A stretch of DNA of 64,000 nt from Silene latifolia (lineage: Eukaryota > Streptophyta > Magnoliopsida > Caryophyllales > Caryophyllaceae): the NCBI RefSeq assembly GCF_048544455.1, contig NC_133536.1:169342325-169406324 (forward strand), given 5' to 3'. Position 1 is the first letter of the stretch; each line of letters opens with the position of its first letter. Made by a program: the position numbers and the translations under genes. The notes under the pieces were generated by a model that saw only the letters and a program-made list of their open reading frames with translations, made no database searches and was not told where the DNA came from. Of the stretch, positions 1-10,617 are shown in pieces.

Positions 1-517
1 TTTGCGTCTGTATTGACAAAGAAGAGGGAAAAAATGTTCTACTTGGACAACCGAGATTATGATCATTTTGAGGACGAGGAGCATGTACACCTTGCTCATT
101 TAATTGTAAGTACTATATTTAAAAATAAGAACTAAGGATATAATGCTTTTGTTAGCTAAAGAATGAAATTTGATAGGTATTTTTTATAAACATAAACAGG
201 AGTCATTTTACGGGCACTACCTCAACAAAAAAAGTTATGCAAGTGGGGCGAAAGTACAGACTATGTGCTTGACAAATGTCGCCTTTGATTGGCAAACAAA
301 AGAGTTGAACCTGGATTGTGGATTATTCATGATGTTCCACATGATGTTTTTTGTGGGTGAAGATTTTAAATGTGAACTGAACGATGAAAAAAGAGGCATT
401 ATACGGGGGGAGATTGCGCAAACGCTTGTGTTGAGCGATTTAAATAAATTTAGGAGTCAGGTTCGAGGAAGGTTACAAACCTTAATGCAATCAAAGGGAC
501 ACTGTTGCCTAAATTAG
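1..517 (+). CDS. Ulp1-like C48 cysteine peptidase, C-terminal part (transposon-borne, left-truncated by window)
   Basis: Two exons can be read: 1-105, ending at a GTAAGT donor, and 200-517, beginning after an AAACAG acceptor. The join keeps frame. The first exon gives the strand after the expected catalytic His (REKMFYLDNRDYD). The second holds the catalytic motif LNLDCGLFMMFHM, with Cys in DCG, the hallmark of Ulp1/SENP peptidases that cleave SUMO or related modifiers. A helical C-terminal tail (EIAQTLVLSDLNKFRSQV) follows. The N-terminal half with the His lies outside the window. Homologous domains are common cargo of Mutator-like elements, and the next copy starts about 250 bp downstream. 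Function in transposition is unknown. Whether this fragment is expressed cannot be judged. Confidence 0.6.
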
Positions 518-769
518 TAGCAAAGAGAAAAGCAGCAAGCAAAAGAAAGAGAGGGAAAGGTGGGACAAAGAATGTTCAAACTCCTGTACAAAAAAAAAAC
601 AGGTTATTTTCTTCAACACTGACTTATTTTAATTATATATAAACATTATATATTCAAATAACAAAAATAAATATTTTTGTAGGTGTGGTAGAAGATGGTT
701 CTGCCAAAGGTGGTGGGAAGCGAGTAGGAGGGGGAAATCGATGGCCTTGGTAGCACATACAACCGTGGT

Positions 770-1965
770 GTGTGCGATTCTAACGTGGAGGTCGTCTCAA
801 GGTTTATGAAGGCTAACAAATCACTGTGTGCAAAGATGTTGACCATGAGAAACAAGTGCTTGACTACGCCTATTGGACGACCACGCTTCCCATTAGAGTA
901 TGTTTCTGTGATACTGTTTCTTGAAGAGTGTGATATTGTTTTCAGAGTAGTGTGATATTGTTTGCACTATTTAAATTTGATGGTACTTTTATTTTATCAT
1001 AACTGCTATTTTTGTGATACTGTTTCTTAAGGGATGTGATATTGTTTTTAGAGAAGTGTGATATTGTGTGCATTATTTTAATTTGGTTTGTGTTAATGTT
1101 TGGAGCAGTGAGGTGGTTGCCAAATTCAGTAATGATCAATATCTTGTCAGAAACGATATATTGTCATTGCTTCCAAATGAGCATGTCAAGAGCAATGTGA
1201 TTGAATGTTGGTCCCTCATTCTCAACCATATTGAGCACACGAAAAAATATGAAACAAGTGTGATGTTTTTTGGGATTCGACACATGGTAAGCTGTCCATT
1301 TAGTTTGTTTAAATATAATCACTCTTTAAAACAAAAATAGGACTTGTAACATATATATTCAAAACAGAAATTAAAACCGAAGGAGCTGGAGACAGGAATT
1401 GATTAAAGAAAAGATGTTCAAGAATGGGACGAATTCATTAGAAGAAACACAGTTCCTCGTAACTGCAAGCAGATCTGGTTTTTATTCCAATGGTATGGAA
1501 AGAGCATTATTTCTGTGTTTGTATAAATTTCAAAACCGAGACAAAGGAAGTCTTTGGACAACACAGAGTACCCCGATGGAGCAAACACAAATACACAAAG
1601 TTGCAGATTTGATGGTATGATTAATTGATAGTTCTTTAAAGTATTGTTGTATAGTAACATTGAAATAATGGATTTTCTGTGTTTGTGAAATTATTACTAA
1701 TGGTGAACCGTAATATTGTAGGCGGAGCACATGAGTGACTACTTAGCAAAGAAGAAAGTGGAAAGATCAGATGATATAATAACGTTTGATGTTGTCAACA
1801 TCAACTTCCCTTGGCAAAAGACAGAGATGAACAAGATCTTGAGTCCGGGAACTTCTTAATGATGCACATGATTCGATATGAGGGTGTAATGTTTGAAGCC
1901 GACTGAACCAAAAAGTGTATAGGCGATACTATCGGCTAGAAATGGCAAAGCAGATTGCTTTTAGC
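770..1965 (+). pseudogene. Second Ulp1-like peptidase copy, catalytic Cys replaced by Ser
   Basis: A second, longer Ulp1-like copy follows the first in tandem. Recognisable exons are about 770-897 (donor GTATGT), about 1100-1288 (RNDILSLLPNEHVKSNVIE, the usual N-terminal part of plant Ulp1 domains, donor GTAAGC), about 1390-1617 and about 1722-1905. The C-terminal block ESGNFLMMHMIRYEG aligns with DCGLFMMFHMMFF of the upstream copy. The catalytic DCG is therefore ESG here (codon tcc instead of tgc), and the block is reached only after a one-base frame change near 1840. The first intron (898 to about 1100) contains four GTGATATTGT motifs. The copy is most likely dead as a peptidase. Exon borders are my reading and are approximate. 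Confidence 0.5.
906..1075. repeat. GTGATATTGTT motif cluster inside an intron of the Ulp1-like gene
   Basis: Four plus-oriented copies of GTGATATTGTK with spacers of 13 to about 60 bp sit within the presumed first intron of the second Ulp1-like copy, along with variants such as GTGATACTGTTTC. They are the leftmost cluster of a motif scattered through the whole MULE. Confidence 0.7.
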
Positions 1966-2159
1966 CGACATAAATGAGAACAGAACACCTTTGATCGAAA
2001 AAGTAAAAGAATTTTCAGATGGGAAGGATGAAATATGGAAGACATTGAAGCAACAGAGGAAGAACAACGAAAAGGCGAAAGGGAAGCGAAAGAGGAAGTA
2101 CCAATGGCGAAAGTTCAAACAAAAGAGAATGCGATGTTGTTGTGGAGGAGACAAATAAA

Positions 2160-2630
2160 GAAGATGTTCAAAAACAAAAAATGAGGATTGTACTAAGAAA
2201 CGATTATTAACACGAATTGCCAATTCTTCGGCAATCTCCTAGGAAAAGGTAAAAACAATTTACAATTGTATATACAAAAAGATATATAGTAATTAGGACA
2301 AAGGTGTCCAGAAATAATAAATGACTGTTGGTATGGATATGCTTTACAGAGGAGCTGATTCCGGAAAAGATGCTGAAGATCGTAGGAACGAGCCCGCAGT
2401 AACATACAAACGTGGTAAAATTAAGACCGTTGCAAATCCGAAGAACCGCGGTAGAGGAAGAGGAAGGAATTAGGACTACTATATTTGTTAGAACGAAGTT
2501 GTAATTAAAGTAAAGGCTATGTAATGGTAGTACAAAACTGATGCTAATTAAACTAAAAACGAATTTAATGGTAACTTTTTATAATGGTAAAGTATTGATG
2601 CTTATTTTGGATGTCATCTAACTGATGCTA
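2160..2630. other. Lysine/arginine-coding tail and spacer after the Ulp1-like copies
   Basis: The plus strand is A/G-rich. Short stretches encode Lys/Arg/Glu-rich peptide, for example near 2040-2160 and 2340-2470 (ending GRGRGRN). This may be a basic tail exon of the Ulp1-like gene. No domain is recognisable. Confidence 0.3.
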
Positions 2631-3720
2631 AAGTGTGATATTATTTCACGTTTGGTGTGATATTGTGTAATAGTTGCTTTGTGATATTGCTTCTCAATAT
2701 CACACAGGCTAAAAACAATACCACACTGTTTACTTTTAAATATCACTATGGATATGGATTGTTAAATCTCACGTTGATATTGTTTTTAGAATGTTGTGAT
2801 ATTGTTGTGTACACAGGTTGATATTGCTTCTCAGTATCGCACAGTATGTTAAACAATATCACTTGAATGTATAAACAATATCACAATATGAATATGTTAG
2901 TTTAAGTCTTACGTTGATATTGTTTTCACTATGTTGTGATATTGTTGTGTACACAAGTTGATATTGTGTTAGAAAACTGCCATATTATGAACTGCCATAT
3001 TTTGACAACACACAAAACACAAGATGTGAAAATCTTAAAGCAAAAGGCATATATAGTACTCCTGATGTAGTGAAACTGTTTAGAGTAAGATGTGAAATAT
3101 ATAAATGTAAGGTGTGATATTGTTTCTCAGTATCACAAAATACAAAAACAAGACAACTGAGACAAATAAAATAATCAAATACTATCCGAGTACGAGTACT
3201 TTCTATTAAAAATAAACTATAATCTATACTTTAATGAATGTTGTAGGCTATATTAATATACTAGTCATATAGAATGTCGTCTATTTGCTGCTGCTATAAT
3301 TAATGAACGCCATCAACAAAAACTCCTTCGACCGATCAACCATCATCAGCATCATCCTCATCTGAACTACCCTGAAAACACAAAAAGGTGAAACAGTGAT
3401 ATTATTTTATATAAGGAGTGATATTATTTCAAATGAAGTGTGATATTGTTTCTATCTCAGAACAATTACAAACAATATCACATTCTGTTACCCTCAAGCA
3501 GTGATACTGTGTACTACAAAAGTGTGATATTATTTCTAACAGTATGTGGTATTGTTTCTTAAATTACCAGGAAAATATAAAAGAAAGTTAAGACAGATGT
3601 GTTGACACATTCTGTTATCCTCAAATAATATCACATTCTGGTATCGTTAAATAGTGATACTGTTTAGCATAAGATGTGATATTATTTTAAATAACATATG
3701 GTATTGTTTCGACTCGTGAC
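2630..3720. repeat. GTGATATTGTT / AACAATATCAC dispersed repeat field with a local tandem duplication
   Basis: Roughly twenty copies of GTGATATTGTT or variants (GATATTATTT, GATACTGTTT, GGTATTGTTT) occur on both strands in the non-coding space between the convergent peptidase and transposase genes. A larger unit containing ACGTTGATATTGTTTT, then GTTGTGATATTGTTGTGTAC, then a further copy occurs twice, at about 2770-2830 and about 2907-2970, so local tandem duplication helped amplify it. Similar short subterminal arrays bind transposase in several DNA transposon families. Here that role is inference. Confidence 0.75.
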
Positions 3721-3759
3721 CATACAAAGATAGATAAAAAGTTTCATACATAGACTGTT

Positions 3760-6001
3760 CATGGTGAACATACCTTATTGTCGGCATCGTGTACAAAAGC
3801 ATTAGGACGATTCGTTTATCATGGTGAGCCATTTGTTTGCAATTACGACAAAGCCTTTTAGGCTTCTCCGCTTTATCTATGCATTGTTGCTTTTTGGAGA
3901 TCATTCTCTTCCCGCTACCCTTGTTCTTTGCCCGACGAGGTGGTAAAATCCTCACCTCGCCTGAGGAACCGCACCCGAGAAGCATCTCCAACTCCCGCTC
4001 TTTGGTCATTGACTCTGATTGCGGATTGAGTTTCACCCTGAATTGTTTAAGGGTGTCAATAAGATCAGTGATCTCCTTCGTAGACACATTCTTGAGCACA
4101 CTGATGGTCGCGTAGAACTCTGACCATAACTTGCACATTTCCATCTTTCTTAAATCAGTGGCATCAAAATCCTCGATTAACTCACCATGTGGACCATAAA
4201 GAGGGATCTTATGTGCATTCTTGGTCCACCACATAAGAATGTATTTATCGGGCAAAGTGTGGACTTGTTTTCCGAGTAAACCCGGATAATGTGTCTAGAA
4301 ATAATACCCTTCCCGTTGAACAACTTGCAAGAACATTCAAATTCATTCGTTAGAGAATTGTAGACGACTTGGTAGGTCTTCCGTGTTCGGCATCAGCAAT
4401 ACCAATTAATTCTACACCATTTGCAGGTGGTGTGAAGCCACCAACACTAAGGGAACAAATAGAAGCAGAAGCTTCTACTTGAAAATCTGAGAAAGCAGCT
4501 TTTGTATAAACCTTGGAAGCATGAGCTTCCAACTTAAGAGAAGTCGCTAATTGTGGAAGAGTACAATCATCGTCTCTATCAAGTTGTTTTTGAGTATGGC
4601 GCAGACATCAATGGCACTTTGAAACCGCATCAAGAATTCAACAAGTGTACCATGTGCATTTTCAAAACGCTTGAAAAAATTATTCGACTCTCGAACGTTG
4701 AGTTGTTCGTAATAGACAACCCATAGGAACATCACGAAAATAAGTTGGGATCCATTTCCTCCTTTTTCTAAACATGGTTGACAACCAGGAATTACCATCA
4801 AGATTATGCTCATTGACCAACTGACACCACTTTTCTTCAAATTCAAGAGGTTCTAACTCAAAGATCCCAAACAATAGCATTCAAACGGGTGACAAAATCG
4901 GTCTCTCTTGAAATTGCAGCCCAACCTTATCGAACCTTTGCATGATATGCCACATGCAATATCTGCGCTTAGCATGTTTGAAGACAAAGACGCAAACCCA
5001 GCTTTATTCCAAAGACACCGATCGCTTATTATACGGTGTGGCTCTCTCGTCCCCCCATAGCATCAAGGAACTTTTGAAAGACCCATGTGAAAGAATCTTC
5101 ATCCTCATGAAATAGCAACGTTGAAGCAAAAGTAATTGACCTTTTGTGGTGGTCTACGCCAGTAAAAGGAGTGAAAAGCATACAATACTTATTCGTCTCG
5201 TAAGTTGGATCGTAAGTGATGTAATCACCAAACAAAGCATAGTTTCTACGAGACTCTGCATCACACCAAAATGCACGAACCAAGCATTTACCAAAATCCA
5301 CCTCATAAGCAAAGTAAAAACCTTCAGTGGTATCACGTTTATCCTCAAAATAGTTAACAAACAGTTGAGCATCCCGGTCTCCTATGAAACATTTGATATC
5401 CCTTCCAAAATTCTTAAAATCAACAAGTTGAGCTCCAACATTCTCATAGCCATCTACATATTCCTTGACATTTCTAAATGCCCTTGTTGGCCCTTGATTA
5501 ACCCTTGAATGATCAATAATTGTCTTTTTATGGTAAAGATGGAGGTGCCTGTGTTTTTTTTTAAAACTGCGATTTCTAAGTGAACAAAGACGGTGATTAT
5601 GCCACTCACAAAACTGAAAAACAACATAACCATCCCCATTATAGCGAAACTCAATCATAGCAAAAGATGCAAATCCTAGTTAATTTAGTGTTCCTGATAT
5701 CAAAAGGCCTGGGAGTTGCCTGCTCCTTTCCACTATCTAAAACAATAGCCTTCCTCTTACGATCTCTAAAACCTTCACGGTTGCAAACTACAAATTTATA
5801 CTTCACATCACCGTAAAACAGACCTTTTTTAGAAGACTTCCTAGGTTCAAAACCACATGCTTCTGCATACACATCATAAAAACTAATAGCTTCTTCCAAC
5901 GTCCCAAACAACTGGCCAATATAAGGTTTAAATTCAGGTGCAACATTCCTTGTCCACAATTCACTACCACCAAGTGTGGAGTCCAAAAGTAGTTGATGCA
6001 C
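3760..6001 (-). pseudogene. FAR1/FHY3-type MURA transposase, broken
   Basis: Reading leftwards from 6001, the N-terminal block (FGTLEEAISFYDVYAEACGF to NTKLTRI) is a FAR1-type DNA-binding domain. It is followed by MIEFRYNGDGYVVFQFCEWHNH, the end of that zinc-binding fold. The MULE transposase domain has YDPTYETNKY at about 5201-5221 (first catalytic Asp) and FTWVFQKFLDAMGGRESHT. Further left lie WLSTMFRKRRKWIPTYFRD and TTQRSRVESNNFF (4680-4880), and a SWIM-like CSC block near 4290-4340 whose second Cys is replaced. A CxxC...H knuckle lies near 3840. The frame changes at least three times (near 5655, near 5035 just before the second Asp region, and near 4550), so the gene is dead. It converges on the Ulp1-like genes. 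Domesticated FAR1/FHY3 relatives are transcription factors, but this copy sits in element sequence. Confidence 0.8.
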
Positions 6002-6225
6002 ACGAGAAGGAATAGAATGTTGTTCAACATGTGGAGTAGAACTAGATGCATCGGTGGTTCAATCGAAGAGTAGAAGTAAGTGAAGACTCAACAATATCAT
6101 TACTATCTTTAGAGGTAATGACAGAGACATGAAGATCATTACGGAAGAAGAGGTTACATTACTTGTAGGATCCGCAAGAAAAGTGAAAGGTAAGATAACA
6201 AGAAAAAGTGTAAAAGATATGGACG

Positions 6226-6512
6226 AAAACAAAATCACACAAGTGGCTGAACAATATCACATATCTAGGAAAACAATATCACGTTGTCTGGGAAAATATC
6301 ACATATGAAGATGGAAAACGATATCACAAAGAATGTTGCAGAACAATATCACACAAAGCCTGGACAATATCACATATTCAGAAAAACAATATCACGTACT
6401 CTAGAACAAATATCACACATGAAGTTGAAAAACAATATCACAAACGTGAATATACAATGGTACATATCAACATAAACAATATCACCAGGTGTAGAAAACA
6501 ATATCACATATT
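6226..6512. repeat. AACAATATCAC motif array upstream of the transposase
   Basis: About ten copies of AACAATATCAC occur with spacers of about 10-30 bp, nearly all in the orientation opposite to the copies in the peptidase half of the element. They lie within about 500 bp upstream of the transposase start and may cover its 5' UTR or promoter. Confidence 0.8.
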
Positions 6513-6705
6513 GAGAAAAATAAGAACGTCAATGAACAAAAAAATATGTACCAAAAGTATGACGAACATGTGATTGAAAGCTGAAAGTACAAAATAAAGA
6601 GAGAATACGCAGATATTTCAGAATACGCTGAAAGTAAAAAATTAAGAAGAATAACATACCAGACATCACAATGAAGATTGAAGACGCAGAGATTTGAGCA
6701 CGAAA

Positions 6706-7110
6706 ACCTGGAAATCAAACAAAAACGAGCCGAATTTTAAAGAAGCACAAAATTAAATTGAAAATAACAAATAAATAAGAACAAACAGACTAAGATAAGA
6801 ACGAAGGCGAAACATAAGGACGAAAAACGGCAATTACGTACCTGAACAAAGGAAATAATTGAAATAATATGATAATTGTGAAGAATGAGCGAAGAAAAAC
6901 CTGGAAATAAAACAAAAACGTCATCGAATTTGAGGAAACACAAAATTAAATTGAAAATAACAAACAAAAGCAAGATGAAATTCAAATTATAAAAAGGAAA
7001 GAAGAACAAACAGAGTAATGGTAGGACGAATTCAAATTTAGGGATCTAAAAACGCCAATTACGTGCACCGAACAAACGAACTAATTGGAATAATATGATA
7101 ATTGTGAAGA
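6706..7110. repeat. Imperfect tandem duplication of about 195 bp
   Basis: Two diverged units lie head to tail. One starts near 6706 and the other near 6899, each with ACCTGGAAAT, AAACAAAAACG and AAATTAAATTGAAAATAACAA. Each unit ends with a stretch containing AATAATATGATAATTGTGAA. A smaller duplication around GCTACAGTAGAGAGAGAA follows at about 7170-7230. This sits in the 5' flank of the transposase. Confidence 0.65.
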
Positions 7111-7384
7111 ATGACGACGAAAAACGGAGATGACGCTTAAATTCTAGGGTTTTCGAGCTCAACAATGGAGGAAGAAGCTACAGTAGAGAGAGAAATTGAA
7201 GGAAGAAGCAGCTACAGTAGAGAGAGAATTTGAAAGGAGGAAATAACGGTATTGATGTAAAACATAGTTTATATAGGCAGCTGTTAAATTACAAATTTGC
7301 CCTTCCTTGTTTCCACACTAAATACCTATCATAGTATTAATCCTCAATCCTCAAATATATAACTAATACTCACATGATCTCATT

Positions 7385-7386
<2 letters not shown>

Positions 7387-7420
<34 letters not shown>
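7387..7420. repeat. (TA)n microsatellite at the left border of a TIR element
   Basis: A pure TA run of 34 bp. A matching TA run (22168-22196) borders the other end of the element, so the element lies between TA tracts and its exact target-site duplication cannot be read. Confidence 0.9.
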
Positions 7421-7425
<5 letters not shown>

Positions 7426-8399
7426 TGCATCAAGTGAGTCTAGGTATCTTAGGTGAGTCTAGCATTTTAATCTCATCCATTAGATCTACTCCTAATGAAT
7501 GGCTGAGATTAATTCTAGCTCACCTATATAAACCCCAAATCATCATTTTCTACCGTCATAATTAAAGATTACTTTCTCTCTCTATAAGCACATCTCTCTA
7601 AATCTCATTATTCCTCTCAGAAATTAATTCATCTCCTTCACAATTCCAAAAAATTAATCTCAACCATTAACGCTGCAACTTTAAAGATTTTTACATTCAC
7701 ACGTGTTTCACAGTTCATCCACGATTTTTGCAATTTACGATTCAATAATTCAGAGTAGATTAGTTAAACTCTGATTTCGCATCCTTCGATCGCGCATCTT
7801 CAATCGATCGATTTTCAGGTTAGTTATATTTGCTTTCGAAATTCTAATTCAATTACAACAAATCGATTTATTATTGAATTTCAATTTTTTTAATTGATGT
7901 TCAAGCAATTCGTGATTCTATTAGTTTAATCAATTCAAGCAATTTATGATTCAAGCAATCCAAGATTGAATCGGTTCAATAATTTAAACAATTTAATCAA
8001 TTTCCGATTTCATATCCTTTAATTAAAATCGCATATTTAGATCGCATACCTTCACCTGATTTTTAGGTTTTTTTTCTAGATCTACACCTTTGTAGTTGCT
8101 TTTAAATTTTTATTCAATTACAACAACTCGATTTGGTTATTGAATTTTAAATTTTCGTAATTGATGTTCAACTTCTAAGTTTTGTGATTTTATATAACTT
8201 CTGCTAGTTCTGATTGTCCTGATTTTTTTTCGTTAAATTTGAAACCTCTAGAATGTGTTTACAATACGCACATTCTTTATGTTATTGAATTTGAATCATG
8301 CTACTGATTGTTCGCGTTTTGTTTGATGTGTCATTTTTTTAAACTAGTTTTAGCGCTATTTACATGTTCATCAAGTTCGTTGCGGATTTCATTGCGGAC

Positions 8400-8605
8400 T
8401 GTAATATTATTACTGTAACATTATTACTTCATGGAATATTCAGGTTTGACAAATCATATTCCTTCTTGTCAAGGCATGAATAGAAGGTATAACTTAATAG
8501 CGTAAAAATATGATTGCGGTAAATGTGAGGATTCAATTAGTTTTCTAAAATAATCAACGACACCTGTTACTGTAATAGCGTTACAGTAACATTAAAACTG
8601 CATGA
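8400..8605. repeat. GTTACTGTAAC palindrome cluster, left arm
   Basis: Copies of TTACTGTAACATT, GTTACTGTAATA and GTTACAGTAACATT lie at about 8410 and 8567-8595. The same motif is common in the right arm. Confidence 0.65.
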
Positions 8606-9100
8606 CAGAATTGAACTTAAAATATTCTTACAACATTGTATATTTGATGTTATGTGATTTTTTTCAAATAAATATGGTTTAACATTGTCACAAACTCACA
8701 ATGATGTTACTTTGTAATGATGTTATCTTTGTAATATTGTTCTTGAAAATTATCATTAATAATGGACCACTGAATTTCGCATATGGTTTATCTAGTAATT
8801 GTCGAATGTTTTGTTTTTGTTGTCAGCAGAATTGAAGAAAGAAGAAGGTTTGAGAAATCAACCAACATAAAAAAAAAGGCGCACATGGATACAATATATA
8901 CAAAAAAAAAAGCAAGACGTTGAATAATCAATCACGGAGATAGGCATGAAGAAAGCAATGTTATTGAAGTGGGAATGCTAGTGGACACTTTTACCATTGT
9001 TGTGTTGTTTGTTGTATGGTTAACACCACTTTATTGTTTTAATTTATTAGATAACTTTGTACTTTCCTCCTAATTCCAATACAACCAATCCTTATTCTAC

Positions 9101-9105
9101 CACGT
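9101..9105. repeat. Target-site duplication of E1 (CACGT), left copy
   Basis: CACGT immediately precedes the left LTR (TGACACGCC...) and recurs at 20264-20268 after the right LTR. Confidence 0.95.
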
Positions 9106-10603
9106 TGACACGCCTGTCGTTGACCTGTCAAAAATAAAACCTAACGGTCTCAACTAAATATGTAGTAGAGGCAGTCGAGTATCGAATCCTCAGGGAGGTA
9201 ATGCAACTACAGCTGTCTATCTCTAATCCTATGGTAACAATGGGGTTGATTGAATTTTTGATTCTAAACTACGGAGTAAAAGGAAGAGAAATAAGGCAGA
9301 GAGCAGTAAACAAGAAAATGATTTAGAACTATCAATAAGAGAGGGACATGCCGGGAACTCGGTTCACTACGGTAGTTTAACAACTTAGCAGTAAATGACT
9401 CAGACGAACTAACGCGAGACGGATATTAGAAGGTCCTTTCGGTCCACTTCCCACCCTAAAATACCACTAACTTAACTTTCGTCCTCATTAGGGCAGTCTA
9501 CTGTTTATAGCAGGCCTATTTAATCCAATCTTTCGATCCAGGACTAATTGTAGCCAGATTAATGGGTGACATAGAAGCGTGCACTCAACTAGGTCGGGGA
9601 TTACAGTTATATTGCTATAGTGACAGAGTCTCTTATATCAATTCGTCTAATTCATTCGCTACGTCGTCATTATTCTACCGCAGATCCCCTAATCCCAACA
9701 TGAAGGGGAATTAGCTACTCATATTCATAATTGATCTAACAGCACATAAAATCCCAGCAGAAGACATAACGAAATAATAATTATAAAGCGCAATAACAGA
9801 AATTAGGGCAAGAAATAATGATAACGTAAACAAGAATTAAGAACAACAAAAGGTAGATTATTATTAAGAGAAGGAGGAGATTACAATCTGAGCAATCCGG
9901 CGTAAAGAACGACGAAATCCGAGTGCAATAATCCCAAAGTGAAAGCAACGTAAAAGTAACAGTAGCTTTTCTAATATCCAAAAATGATAGTCAAAGAGAT
10001 AGTCTCAGAGTAGAAAGTGATAAAAAGATCGATCCCCTAATTAACCTAGTAATCCTTCGTTAAATAGGAAAAGTCTAAGTGTTTATGCGGAAATACTAAA
10101 ACACGGACTGATTAAGCCCACGAAATCAAAAGTCTCTCGATCGAGTAGATTAGACTACTCGATCGACCATCAGCTCAGGGGAAACTCCTCGATCGACCTT
10201 CAGGGAACTCGATCGAGGACTGGTCATGTGTGGATCACTCGATCGAGTAAGCAGTAGCTCGATCGAGTCTTGGGAAGCTTAGGAATCACTCGATAGACCA
10301 CCAAACAGCTCGATAGACCAACTGGGTCTTCAATTCAGCTCACGTCTTCACCAAAATGCCTCGTAATGCGTGCAACGACTCTTCAAGTACAGCATCTCAC
10401 TCTGGGATAATCCCGTCTCCTCTAAATGCATGCAAAAAGGACGAAATAGAGCATGGTTTCGCTACTTCCGCGATTATTCCTACAAAAAGGACAAAATACA
10501 CCAAAGTAGCCAATTCGGGGCAAAATACTATAAAAACAGTATATAAATGCATGGAAATACGTGCTGAAATAGGCCAAAAAGACCGTACATTAGGCACGTA
10601 TCA
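9106..10603 (-). repeat. E1 LTR, left copy (3' LTR)
   Basis: 1498 bp, beginning TGACACGCC and ending GTATCA, with the same ends as the copy at 18770. In element orientation it starts TGATACGTGCC and ends GGCGTGTCA. It contains an array of CTCGATCGAG palindromes at 10136-10320. Confidence 0.95.
10136..10320. repeat. CTCGATCGAG palindrome array in the E1 LTR
   Basis: Six or more copies of CTCGATCGAGT or CTCGATCGACC occur within 185 bp, with two decayed CTCGATAGACC copies at the end. The array recurs in the other LTR at 19796-19980. Confidence 0.9.
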
Positions 10604-10617
10604 AATCTCCCCAAACC
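10604..10617 (-). promoter_or_regulatory. E1 polypurine tract
   Basis: Just inside the 3' LTR the minus strand reads GGTTTGGGGAGATT followed by the LTR start TGATACG. This is the expected position for plus-strand priming. Confidence 0.7.

Larger units (their letters stand above)
1..7320. mobile_element. Mutator-like element (MULE) with FAR1/MURA transposase and Ulp1-like peptidase, decayed
   Basis: This region combines a broken FAR1/MURA-type transposase on the minus strand with Ulp1 (C48) peptidase copies on the plus strand. That pairing is known from plant MULEs that captured Ulp1 genes (KI-MULE/Kaonashi type). More than thirty copies of GTGATATTGTT or its complement lie between and around the two genes, in opposite orientation on the two sides of the transposase. 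The left end lies outside the window. The right end is not resolved: I place it before the (TA)n tract at 7387 by default. No terminal inverted repeat or target-site duplication could be paired, so the limits are approximate. Confidence 0.5.

Noticed and set aside
10136-10320. Regular short palindromes look at first like a CRISPR array
   Set aside because: Unit size is about 10 bp with variable spacing, copies occur inside LTRs and coding sequence, and the context is a plant genome.
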